Of a stretch of DNA of 64,000 bases, positions 24,640 to 37,487 are shown piece after piece. The notes under the pieces were generated by a model, which was not told where the DNA came from, searched no databases, and saw only the letters and a program-made list of their open reading frames with translations. Each line of letters opens with the position of its first letter. Positions within the stretch are counted from its first letter, which is position 1. Made by a program: the position numbers and the translations under genes. This stretch comes from Auanema rhodensis (lineage: Eukaryota > Nematoda > Chromadorea > Rhabditida > Rhabditidae): positions 248,001 to 312,000 of the forward strand of contig OZ059896.1 in NCBI GenBank assembly GCA_964057225.1, written 5' to 3'.

Positions 24640-25871
24640 CATAAATTAAAGTTCACGTAAATTTCAAAGTCATGGTTACCATGAAGCAATATCAATAAAA
24701 ATTTGTTTTTAGACTAATATGGACATGGGGAATCTAATTTTGAAAACCGCATCTCTTTATCTTTCACGTGAAGCGAATTACATACCAAGTGCACATCACG
24801 TGTACATTTAATTAGCATAAATTAAAGTTCACGTAAATTTCAAAGTCATGGTTACCATGCACCAATATCAATAAAAATTTGTATTTAGACTAATATGGAC
24901 ATGGGGAATCTAATTTTGAAAACCGCATCTCTTTATCTTTCACGTGAAGCGAGTTACATACCAAGTGCACATCACGTGTACATTTAATTAGCATAAATTA
25001 AAGTTCACGTAAATTTCAAAGTCATGGTTACCATGCACCAATATCAATAAAAATTTGTTTTTAGACTAATATGGACATGGGGAATCTAATTTTGAAAACC
25101 GCATCTCTTTTTCTTTCACGTGAAGCGAGTTACATACCAAGTGCACATCACGTGTACATTTAATTAGCATAAATTAAAGTTCACGTAAATTTCAAAGTCA
25201 TGGTTACCATGAACCAATATCAATAAAAATTTGTTTTTAGACTAATATGGACATGGGGAATCTAATTTTGAAAACCGCATCTCTTTATCTTTCACGTGAA
25301 GCGAGTTACATACCAAGTGCACATCACGTGTACATTTAATTAGCATAAATTAAAGTTCACGTAAATTTCAAAGTCATGGTTACCATGAACCAATATCAAT
25401 AAAAATTTGTTTTTAGACTAATATGGACATGGGGAATCTAATTTTGAAAACCGCATCTCTTTATCTTTCACGTGAAGCGAGTTACATACCAAGTGCACAT
25501 CACGTGTACATTTAATTAGCATAAATTAAAGTTCACGTAAATTTCAAAGTCATGGTTACCATGAACCAATATCAATAAAAATTTGTTTTTAGACTAATAT
25601 GGACATGGGGAATCTAATTTTGAAAACCGCATCTCTTTATCTTTCACGTGAAGCGAGTTACATACCAAGTGCACATCACGTGTACATTTAATTAGCATAA
25701 ATTAAAGTTCACGTAAATTTCAAAGTCATGGTTACCATGAGGCAATATCAATAAAAATTCGTTTTTAGACTAATATGGACATGGGGAATCTAATTTTGAA
25801 AACCGCATCTCTTTATCTTTCACGTGAAGCGAGTTACATACCAAGTGCACATCATGTGTACATTTAATTAG
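24640..25871 (+). repeat. Seven-monomer tandem duplication, copy 2, with chimeric first monomer
   Basis: Order as in 23408-24639, but the first monomer (24640-24815) is A type at position 45-47 rather than C type while still carrying gcgaAtta at position 138. An A-type monomer is what normally follows E. This monomer therefore looks like the left part of an E-follower joined to the right part of the gcgaAtta monomer, placing the crossover between positions 47 and 138. It ends with the E monomer 25696-25871. Confidence 0.85.
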
Positions 25872-27631
25872 CATAAATTAAAGTTCACGTAAATTTCAAA
25901 GTCATGGTTACCATGAAGCAATATCAATAAAAATTTGTTTTTAGACTAATATGGACATGGGGAATCTAATTTTGAAAACCGCATCTCTTTATCTTTCACG
26001 TGAAGCGAGTTACATACCAAGTGCACATCACGTGTACATTTAATTAGCATAAATTAAAGTTCACGTAAATTTCAAAGTCATGGTTACCATGAACCAATAT
26101 CAATAAAAATTTGTTTTTAGACTAATATGGACATGGGGAATCTAATTTTGAAAACCGCATCTCTTTATCTTTCACGTGAAGCGAGTTACATACCAAGTGC
26201 ACATCACGTGTACATTTAATTAGCATAAATTAAAGTTCACGTAAATTTCAAAGTCATGGTTACCATGAAGCAATATCAATAAAAATTTGTTTTTAGACTA
26301 ATATGGACATGGGGAATCTAATTTTGAAAACCGCATCTCTTTATCTTTCACGTGAAGCGAGTTACATACCAAGTGCACATCACGTGTACATTTAATTAGC
26401 ATGAATTAAAGTTCACGTAAATTTCAAAGTCATGGTTACCATGCACCAATATCAATAAAAATTTGTTTTTAGACTAATATGGACATGGGGAATCTAATTT
26501 TGAAAACCGCATCTCTTTATCTTTCACGTGAAGCGAGTTACATACCAAGTGCACATCACGTGTACATTTAATTAGCATAAATTAAAGTTCACGTAAATTT
26601 CAAAGTCATGGTTACCATGCACCAATATCAATAAAAATTTGTTTTTAGACTAATATGGACATGGGGAATCTAATTTTGAAAACCGCATCTCTTTATCTTT
26701 CACGTGAAGCGAGTTTCATACCAAGTGCACATCACGTGTACATTTAATTAGCATAAATTAAAGTTCACGTAAATTTCAAAGTCATGGTTACCATGAACCA
26801 ATATCAATAAAAATTTGTTTTTAGACTAATATGGACATGGGGAATCTAATTTTGAAAACCGCATCTCTTTATCTTTCACGTGAAGCGAGTTACATACCAA
26901 GTGCACATCACGTGTACATTTAATTAGCATAAATTAAAGTTCACGTAAATTTCAAAGTCATGGTTACCATGCACCAATATCAATAAAAATTTGTATTTAG
27001 ACTAATATGGACATGGGGAATCTAATTTTGAAAACCGCATCTCTTTATCTTTCACGTGAAGCGAGTTACATACCAAGTGCACATCACGTGTACATTTAAT
27101 TAGCATAAATTAAAGTTCACGTAAATTTCAAAGTCATGGTTACCATGCACCAATATCAATAAAAATTTGTTTTTAGACTAATATGGACATGGGGAATCTA
27201 ATTTTGAAAACCGCATCTCTTTATCTTTCACGTGAAGCGAGTTACATACCAAGTGCACATCACGTGTACATTTAATTAGCATAAATTAAAGTTCACGTAA
27301 ATTTCAAAGTCATGGTTACCATGAACCAATATCAATAAAAATTTGTTTTTAGACTAATATGGACATGGGGAATCTAATTTTGAAAACCGCATCTCTTTAT
27401 CTTTCACGTGAAGCGAGTTACATACCAAGTGCACATCACGTGTACATTTAATTAGCATAAATTAAAGTTCACGTAAATTTCAAAGTCATGGTTACCATGA
27501 ACCAATATCAATAAAAATTTGTTTTTAGACTAATATGGACATGGGGAATCTAATTTTGAAAACCGCATCTCTTTATCTTTCACGTGAAGCGAGTTACATA
27601 CCAAGTGCACATCACGTGTACATTTAATTAG
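25168..27631 (+). repeat. E-type block, 14 monomers, copy 1 of a long-range family
   Basis: Order: B, B, B, E (25696), A, B, A, C starting catGaatt (26400), C with gagttTcata (26576), B, C with gtAttt (26928), C, B, B. The same 14-monomer order lies at 45408-47871, 20240 bp (115 monomers) away. Twelve of them recur at 60016-62127. It overlaps the end of the seven-monomer duplication. Confidence 0.9.
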
Positions 27632-29215
27632 CATAAATTAAAGTTCACGTAAATTTCAAAGTCATGGTTACCATTAACCAATATCAATAAAAATTTGTTT
27701 TTAGACTAATATGGACATGGGGAATCTAATTTTGAAAACCGCATCTCTTTATCTTTCACGTGAAGCGAGTTACATACCAAGTGCACATCACGTGTACATT
27801 TAATTAGCATAAATTAAAATTCACGTAAATTTCAAAGTCATGGTTACCATGCACCAATATCAATAAAAATTTGTATTTAGACTAATATGGACATGGGGAA
27901 TCTAATTTTGAAAACCGCATCTCTTTATCTTTCACGTGAAGCGAGTTACATACCAAGTGCACATCACGTGTACATTTAATTAGCATAAATTAAAGTTCAC
28001 GTAAATTTCAAAGTCATGGTTACCATGCACCAATATCAATAAAAATTTGTATTTAGACTAATATGGACATGGGGAATCTAATTTTGAAAACCGCATCTCT
28101 TTATCTTTCACGTGAAGCGAGTTACATACCAAGTGCACATCACGTGTACATTTAATTAGCATAAATTAAAGTTCACGTAAATTTCAAAGTCATGGTTACC
28201 ATGCACCAATATCAATAAAAATTTGTTTTTAGACTAATATGGACATGGGGAATCTAATTTTGAAAACCGCATCTCTTTATCTTTCACGTGAAGCGAGTTA
28301 CATACCAAGTGCACATCACGTGTACATTTAATTAGCATAAATTAAAGTTCACGTAAATTTCAAAGTCATGGTTACCATGAACCAATATCAATAAAAATTT
28401 GTTTTTAGACTAATATGGACATGGGGAATCTAATTTTGAAAACCGCATCTCTTTATCTTTCACGTGAAGCGAGTTACATACCAAGTGCACATCACGTGTA
28501 CATTTAATTAGCATAAATTAAAGTTCACGTAAATTTCAAAGTCATGGTTACCATGAACCAATATCAATAAAAATTTGTTTTTAGACTAATATGGACATGG
28601 GGAATCTAATTTTGAAAACCGCATCTCTTTATCTTTCACGTGAAGCGAGTTACATACCAAGTGCACATCACGTGTACATTTAATTAGCATAAATTAAAGT
28701 TCACGTAAATTTCAAAGTCATGGTTACCATTAACCAATATCAATAAAAATTTGTTTTTAGACTAATATGGACATGGGGAATCTAATTTTGAAAACCGCAT
28801 CTCTTTATCTTTCACGTGAAGCGAGTTACATACCAAGTGCACATCACGTGTACATTTAATTAGCATAAATTAAAATTCACGTAAATTTCAAAGTCATGGT
28901 TACCATGCACCAATATCAATAAAAATTTGTATTTAGACTAATATGGACATGGGGAATCTAATTTTGAAAACCGCATCTCTTTATCTTTCACGTGAAGCGA
29001 GTTACATACCAAGTGCACATCACGTGTACATTTAATTAGCATAAATTAAAGTTCACGTAAATTTCAAAGTCATGGTTACCATGCACCAATATCAATAAAA
29101 ATTTGTTTTTAGACTAATATGGACATGGGGAATCTAATTTTGAAAACCGCATCTCTTTATCTTTCACGTGAAGCGAGTTACATACCAAGTGCACATCACG
29201 TGTACATTTAATTAG
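27280..29215 (+). repeat. Six-monomer tandem duplication with ccatTaacc and aaaAttcacg marks
   Basis: 27280-28335 is B, B, ccatTaacc, aaaAttcacg C with gtAttt, C with gtAttt, C. 28336-29215 repeats it without the second gtAttt monomer. The marks ccatTaacc (27675, 28731) and aaaAttcacg (27819, 28875) are both 1056 bp apart. Loss of one monomer in the second copy implies a later small deletion or an uneven crossover. Confidence 0.85.
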
Positions 29216-32200
29216 CATAAATTAAAGTTCACGTAAATTTCAAAGTCATGGCTACCATGCACCAATATCAATGAAAATTTGTTTTTAGACTAATATGGAC
29301 ATGGGGAATCTAATTTTGAAAACCGCATCTCTTTATCTTTCACGTGAAGCGAGTTACATACCAAGTGCACATCACGTGTACATTTAATTAGCATAAATTA
29401 AAGTTCACGTAAATTTCAAAGTCATGGTTACCATGAACCAATATCAATAAAAATTTGTTTTTAGACTAATATGGACATGGGGAATCTAATTTTGAAAACC
29501 GCATCTCTTTATCTTTCACGTGAAGCGAGTTACATACCAAGTGCACATCACGTGTACATTTAATTAGCATAAATTAAAGTTCACGTTAATTTCAAAGTCA
29601 TGGTTACCATGAACCAATATCAATGAAAATTTGTTTTTAGACTAATATGGACATGGGGAATCTAATTTTGAAAACCGCATCTCTTTATCTTTCACGTGAA
29701 GCGAGTTACATACCAAGTGCACATCACGTGTACATTTAATTAGCATAAATTAAAGTTCACGTAAATTTCAAAGTCATGGTTACCATGAACTAATATCAAT
29801 AAAAATTTTTTTTTAGACTAATATGGACATGGGGAATCTAATTTTGAAAACCGCATCTCTTTATCTTTCACGTGAAGCGAGTTACATACCAAGTGCACAT
29901 CACGTGTACATTTAATTAGCATAAATTAAAGTTCACGTAAATTTCAAAGTCATGGTTACCATTAACCAATATCAATAAAAATTTGTTTTTAGACTAATAT
30001 GGACATGGGGAATCTAATTTTGAAAACCGCATCTCTTTATCTTTCACGTGAAGCGAGTTACATACCAAGTGCACATCACGTGTACATTTAATTAGCATAA
30101 ATTAAAGTTCACGTAAATTTCAAAGTCATGGTTACCATGCACCAATATCAATAAAAATTTGTATTTAGACTAATATGGACATGGGGAATCTAATTTTGAA
30201 AACCGCATCTCTTTATCTTTCACGTGAAGCGAGTTACATACCAAGTGCACATCACGTGTACATTTAATTAGCATAAATTAAAGTTCACGTAAATTTCAAA
30301 GTCATGGTTACCATGCACCAATATCAATAAAAATTTGTTTTTAGACTAATATGGACATGGGGAATCTAATTTTGAAAACCGCATCTCTTTATCTTTCACG
30401 TGAAGCGAGTTACATACCAAGTGCACATCACGTGTACATTTAATTAGCATAAATTAAAGTTCACGTAAATTTCAAAGTCATGGTTACCATGCACCAATAT
30501 CAATAAAAATTTGTATTTAGACTAATATGGACATGGGGAATCTAATTTTGAAAACCGCATCTCTTTATCTTTCACGTGAAGCGAGTTACATACCAAGTGC
30601 ACATCACGTGTACATTTAATTAGCATAAATTAAAGTTCACGTAAATTTCAAAGTCATGGCTACCATGCACCAATATCAATGAAAATTTGTTTTTAGACTA
30701 ATATGGACATGGGGAATCTAATTTTGAAAACCGCATCTCTTTATCTTTCACGTGAAGCGAGTTACATACCAAGTGCACATCACGTGTACATTTAATTAGC
30801 ATAAATTAAAGTTCACGTAAATTTCAAAGTCATGGTTACCATGAACCAATATCAATAAAAATTTGTTTTTAGACTAATATGGACATGGGGAATCTAATTT
30901 TGAAAACCGCATCTCTTTATCTTTCACGTGAAGCGAGTTACATACCAAGTGCACATCACGTGTACATTTAATTAGCATAAATTAAAGTTCACGTAAATTT
31001 CAAAGTCATGGTTACCATGAACCAATATCAATAAAAATTTGTTTTTAGACTAATATGGACATGGGGAATCTAATTTTGAAAACCGCATCTCTTTATCTTT
31101 CACGTGAAGCGAGTTACATACCAAGTGCACATCACGTGTACATTTAATTAGCATAAATTAAAGTTCACGTTAATTTCAAAGTCATGGTTACCATGAACCA
31201 ATATCAATGAAAATTTGTATTTAGACTAATATGGACATGGGGAATCTAATTTTGAAAACCGCATCTCTTTATCTTTCACGTGAAGCGAGTTACATACCAA
31301 GTGCACATCACGTGTACATTTAATTAGCATAAATTAAAGTTCACGTAAATTTCAAAGTCATGGTTACCATGCACCAATATCAATAAAAATTTGTATTTAG
31401 ACTAATATGGACATGGGGAATCTAATTTTGAAAACCGCATCTCTTTATCTTTCACGTGAAGCGAGTTACATACCAAGTGCACATCACGTGTACATTTAAT
31501 TAGCATAAATTAAAGTTCACGTAAATTTCAAAGTCATGGCTACCATGCACCAATATCAATGAAAATTTGTTTTTAGACTAATATGGACATGGGGAATCTA
31601 ATTTTGAAAACCGCATCTCTTTATCTTTCACGTGAAGCGAGTTACATACCAAGTGCACATCACGTGTACATTTAATTAGCATAAATTAAAGTTCACGTAA
31701 ATTTCAAAGTCATGGTTACCATGAACCAATATCAATAAAAATTTGTTTTTAGACTAATATGGACATGGGGAATCTAATTTTGAAAACCGCATCTCTTTAT
31801 CTTTCACGTGAAGCGAGTTACATACCAAGTGCACATCACGTGTACATTTAATTAGCATAAATTAAAGTTCACGTAAATTTCAAAGTCATGGTTACCATGA
31901 ACCAATATCAATAAAAATTTGTTTTTAGACTAATATGGACATGGGGAATCTAATTTTGAAAACCGCATCTCTTTATCTTTCACGTGAAGCGAGTTACATA
32001 CCAAGTGCACATCACGTGTACATTTAATTAGCATAAATTAAAGTTCACGTTAATTTCAAAGTCATGGTTACCATGAACCAATATCAATGAAAATTTGTTT
32101 TTAGACTAATATGGACATGGGGAATCTAATTTTGAAAACCGCATCTCTTTATCTTTCACGTGAAGCGAGTTACATACCAAGTGCACATCACGTGTACATT

Positions 32201-33615
32201 TAATTAGCATAAATTAAAGTTCACGTAAATTTCAAAGTCATGGTTACCATGAACTAATATCAATAAAAATTTGTTTTTAGACTAATATGGACATGGGGAA
32301 TCTAATTTTGAAAACCGCATCTCTTTATCTTTCACGTGAAGCGAGTTACATACCAAGTGCACATCACGTGTACATTTAATTAGCATAAATTAAAGTTCAC
32401 GTAAATTTCAAAGTCATGGTTACCATTAACCAATATCAATAAAAATTTGTTTTTAGACTAATATGGACATGGGGAATCTAATTTTAAAAACCGCATCTCT
32501 TTATCTTTCACGTGAAGCGAGTTACATACCAAGTGCACATCACGTGTACATTTAATTAGCATAAATTAAAGTTCACGTAAATTTCAAAGTCATGGTTACC
32601 ATGCACCAATATCAATAAAAATTTGTATTTAGACTAATATGGACATGGGGAATCTAATTTTGAAAACCGCATCTCTTTATCTTTCACGTGAAGCGAGTTA
32701 CATACCAAGTGCACATCACGTGTACATTTAATTAGCATAAATTAAAGTTCACGTAAATTTCAAAGTCATGGTTACCATGCACCAATATCAATAAAAATTT
32801 GTTTTTAGACTAATATGGACATGGGGAATCTAATTTTGAAAACCGCATCTCTTTATCTTTCACGTGAAGCGAGTTACATACCAAGTGCACATCACGTGTA
32901 CATTTAATTAGCATAAATTAAAGTTCACGTAAATTTCAAAGTCATGGTTACCATGCACCAATATCAATAAAAATTTGTATTTAGACTAATATGGACATGG
33001 GGAATCTAATTTTGAAAACCGCATCTCTTTATCTTTCACGTGAAGCGAGTTACATACCAAGTGCACATCACGTGTACATTTAATTAGCATAAATTAAAGT
33101 TCACGTAAATTTCAAAGTCATGGCTACCATGCACCAATATCAATGAAAATTTGTTTTTAGACTAATATGGACATGGGGAATCTAATTTTGAAAACCGCAT
33201 CTCTTTATCTTTCACGTGAAGCGAGTTACATACCAAGTGCACATCACGTGTACATTTAATTAGCATAAATTAAAGTTCACGTAAATTTCAAAGTCATGGT
33301 TACCATGAACCAATATCAATAAAAATTTGTTTTTAGACTAATATGGACATGGGGAATCTAATTTTGAAAACCGCATCTCTTTATCTTTCACGTGAAGCGA
33401 GTTACATACCAAGTGCACATCACGTGTACATTTAATTAGCATAAATTAAAGTTCACGTTAATTTCAAAGTCATGGTTACCATGAACCAATATCAATGAAA
33501 ATTTGTTTTTAGACTAATATGGACATGGGGAATCTAATTTTGAAAACCGCATCTCTTTATCTTTCACGTGAAGCGAGTTACATACCAAGTGCACATCACG
33601 TGTACATTTAATTAG
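29216..33615 (+). repeat. Segment of repeated 5-, 8- and 9-monomer blocks with cacgtTaat marks
   Basis: Blocks start with a ggCtacc C monomer that also has caatGaaa (29216, 30624, 31504, 33088), followed by one or two B and a cacgtTaat B with caatGaaa (29568, 31152, 32032, 33440). Then usually D, ccatTaacc, C gtAttt, C, C gtAttt. Offsets between block starts are 8, 5 and 9 monomers. The D copy at 29744 reads aatttTttttt, and the ccatTaacc copy at 32384 has ttttAaaaacc. This ggCtacc type, with caatGaaa and ttatct, differs from the one at 11088, 13376, 18128, 50160 and 52272 (caataaaa and ttatAt). Confidence 0.85.
31152..31327 (+). repeat. Chimeric monomer, cacgtTaat-caatGaaa left and gtAttt right
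   Basis: The left half has cacgtTaat (31171), B-type bases and caatGaaa (31209), as at 29568, 32032 and 33440. The right half has gtAttt (31219), which in almost all other monomers occurs on a C-type background. The next monomer is C gtAttt and then ggCtacc, so the block jumps over D, ccatTaacc and others. The exchange point lies between positions 58 and 68, about ten bases, and explains the short five-monomer offset to 31504. Confidence 0.75.
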
Positions 33616-36600
33616 CATAAATTAAAGTTCACGTAAATTTCAAAGTCATGGTTACCATGAACTAATATCAATAAAAATTTGTTTTTAGACTAATATGGAC
33701 ATGGGGAATCTAATTTTGAAAACCGCATCTCTTTATCTTTCACGTGAAGCGAGTTACATACCAAGTGCACATCACGTGTACATTTAATTAGCATAAATTA
33801 AAGTTCACGTAAATTTCAAAGTCATGGTTACCATGAAGCAATATCAATAAAAATTTGTTTTTAGACTAATATGGACATGGGGAATCTAATTTTGAAAACC
33901 GCATCTCTTTATCTTTCACGTGAAGCGAGTTACATACCAAGTGCACATCACGTGTACATTTAATTAGCATAAATTAAAGTTCACGTAAATTTCAAAGTCA
34001 TGGTTACCATGAAGCAATATCAATAAAAATTTGTTTTTAGACTAATATGGACATGGGGAATCTAATTTTGAAAACCGCATCTCTTTATCTTTCACGTGAA
34101 GCGAGTTACATACCAAGTGCACATCACGTGTACATTTAATTAGCATAAATTAAAGTTCACGTAAATTTCAAAGTCATGGTTACCATGAACCAATATCAAT
34201 AAAAATTTGTTTTTAGACTAATATGGACATGGGGAATCTAATTTTGAAAACCGCATCTCTTTATCTTTCACGTGAAGCGAGTTACATACCAAGTGCACAT
34301 CACGTGTACATTTAATTAGCATAAATTAAAGTTCACGTAAATTTCAAAGTCATGGTTACCATGAACCAATATCAATGAAAATTTGTTTTTAGACTAATAT
34401 GGACATGGGGAATCTAATTTTGAAAACCGCATCTCTTTATCTTTCACGTGAAGCGAGTTACATACCAAGTGCACATCACGTGTACATTTAATTAGCATAA
34501 ATTAAAGTTCACGTAAATTTCAAAGTCATGGTTACCATGCACCAATATCAATAAAAATTTGTTTTTAGACTAATATGGACATGGGGAATCTAATTTTGAA
34601 AACCGCATCTCTTTATCTTTCACGTGAAGCGAGTTACATACCAAGTGCACATCACGTGTACATTTAATTAGCATAAATTAAAGTTCACGTAAATTTCAAA
34701 GTTATGGTTACCATGCACCAATATCAATAAAAATTTGTTTTTAGACTAATATGGACATGGGGAATCTAATTTTGAAAACCGCATCTCTTTATCTTTCACG
34801 TGAAGCGAGTTACATACCAAGTGCACATCACGTGTACATTTAATTAGCATAAATTAAAGTTCACGTAAATTTCAAAGTCATGGTTACCATGAACCAATAT
34901 CAATAAAAATTTGTTTTTAGACTAATATGGACATGGGGAATCTAATTTTGAAAACCGCATCTCTTTATCTTTCACGTGAAGCGAGTTACATACCAAGTGC
35001 ACATCACGTGTACATTTAATTAGCATAAATTAAAGTTCACGTAAATTTCAAAGTCATGGTTACCATGAACCAATATCAATAAAAATTTGTTTTTAGACTA
35101 ATATGGACATGGGGAATCTAATTTTGAAAACCGCATCTCTTTATCTTTCACGTGAAGCGAGTTACATACCAAGTGCACATCACGTGTACATTTAATTAGC
35201 ATAAATTAAAGTTCACGTAAATTTCAAAGTCATGGTTACCATGCACCAATATCAATAAAAATTTGTTTTTAGACTAATATGGACATGGGGAATCTAATTT
35301 TGAAAACCGCATCTCTTTATCTTTCACGTGAAGCGAGTTACATACCAAGTGCACATCACGTGTACATTTAATTAGCATAAATTAAAGTTCACGTAAATTT
35401 CAAAGTCATGGTTACCATGAACCAATATCAATTAAAATTTGTTTTTAGACTAATATGGACATGGGGAATCTAATTTTGAAAACCGCATCTCTTTATCTTT
35501 CACGTGAAGCGAGTTACATACCAAGTGCACATCACGTGTACATTTAATTAGCATAAATTAAAGTTCACGTAAATTTCAAAGTCATGGTTACCATGCACCA
35601 ATATCAATAAAAATTTGTTTTTAGACTAATATGGACATGGGGAATCTAATTTTGAAAACCGCATCTCGTTATCTTTCACGTGAAGCGAGTTACATACCAA
35701 GTGCACATCACGTGTACATTTAATTAGCATAAATTAAAGTTCACGTAAAATTCAAAGTCATGGTTACCATGCACCAATATCAATAAAAATTTGTTTTTAG
35801 ACTAATATGGACATGGGGAATCTAATTTTGAAAACCGCATCTCTTTATCTTTCACGTGAAGCGAGTTACATACCAAGTGCACATCACGTGTACATTTAAT
35901 TAGCATAAATTAAAGTTCACGTAAATTTCAAAGTCATGGTTACCATGCACCAATATCAATAAAAAGTTGTTTTTAGACTAATATGGACATGGGGAATCTA
36001 ATTTTGAAAACCGCATCTCTTTATCTTTCACGTGAAGCGAGTTACATACCAAGTGCACATCACGTGTACATTTAATTAGCATAAATTAAAGTTCACGTAA
36101 ATTTCAAAGTCATGGTTACCATGCACCAATATCAATAAAAATTTGTTTTTAGACTAATATGGACATGGGGAATCTAATTTTGAAAACCGCATCTCTTTAT
36201 CTTTCACGTGAAGCGAGTTACATACCAAGTGCACATCACGTGTACATTTAATTAGCATAAATTAAAGTTCACGTAAATTTCAAAGTCATGGTTACCATGC
36301 ACCAATATCAATAAAAATTTGTTTTTAGACTAATATGGACATGGGGAATCTAATTTTGAAAACCGCATCTCTTTATCTTTCACGTGAAGCGAGTTACATA
36401 CCAAGTGCACATCACGTGTACATTTAATTAGCATAAATTAAAGTTCACGTAAATTTCAAAGTCATGGTTACCATGCACCAATATCAATAAAAATTTGTTT
36501 TTAGACTAATATGGACATGGGGAATCTAATTTTGAAAACCGCATCTCTTTATCTTTCACGTGAAGCGAGTTTCATACCAAGTGCACATCACGTGTACATT

Positions 36601-37487
36601 TAATTAGCATAAATTAAAGTTCACGTAAATTTCAAAGTCATGGTTACCATGAACCAATATCAATAAAAATTTGTTTTTAGACTAATATGGACATGGGGAA
36701 TCTAATTTTGAAAACCGCATCTCTTTATCTTTCACGTGAAGCGAGTTACATACCAAGTGCACATCACGTGTACATTTAATTAGCATAAATTAAAGTTCAC
36801 GTAAATTTCAAAGTCATGGTTACCATGAACCAATATCAATAAAAATTTGTTTTTAGACTAATATGGACATGGGGAATCTAATTTTGAAAACCGCATCTCT
36901 TTATCTTTCACGTGAAGCGAGTTACATACCAAGTGCACATCACGTGTACATTTAATTAGCATAAATTAAAGTTCACGTAAATTTCAAAGTCATGGTTACC
37001 ATGCACCAATATCAATAAAAATTTGTATTTAGACTAATATGGACATGGGGAATCTAATTTTGAAAACCGCATCTCTTTATCTTTCACGTGAAGCGAGTTA
37101 CATACCAAGTGCACATCACGTGTACATTTAATTAGCATAAATTAAAGTTCACGTAAATTTCAAAGTCATGGTTACCATGCACCAATATCAATAAAAATTT
37201 GTTTTTAGACTAATATGGACATGGGGAATCTAATTTTGAAAACCGCATCTCTTTATCTTTCACGTGAAGCGAGTTACATACCAAGTGCACATCACGTGTA
37301 CATTTAATTAGCATAAATTAAAGTTCACGTAAATTTCAAAGTCATGGTTACCATGAACCAATATCAATAAAAATTTGTTTTTAGACTAATATGGACATGG
37401 GGAATCTAATTTTGAAAACCGCATCTCTTTATCTTTCACGTGAAGCGAGTTACATACCAAGTGCACATCACGTGTACATTTAATTAG
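33616..37487 (+). repeat. Satellite segment with D, A, caatGaaa, gtTatgg, caatTaaa and aaaaaGttg monomers
   Basis: Order: D, A, A, B, B caatGaaa (34320), C, gtTatgg C (34672), B, B, C, B caatTaaa (35376), C with ctcGtt (35552), aaaAttc C (35728), C aaaaaGttg (35904), C, C, C gagttTcata (36432), B, B, C gtAttt (36960), C, B. The series caatTaaa, C, aaaAttc, aaaaaGttg recurs at 44176-44879, 50 monomers away. The gtTatgg monomer here follows caatGaaa after only one monomer, not two as at the other sites. Confidence 0.85.
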
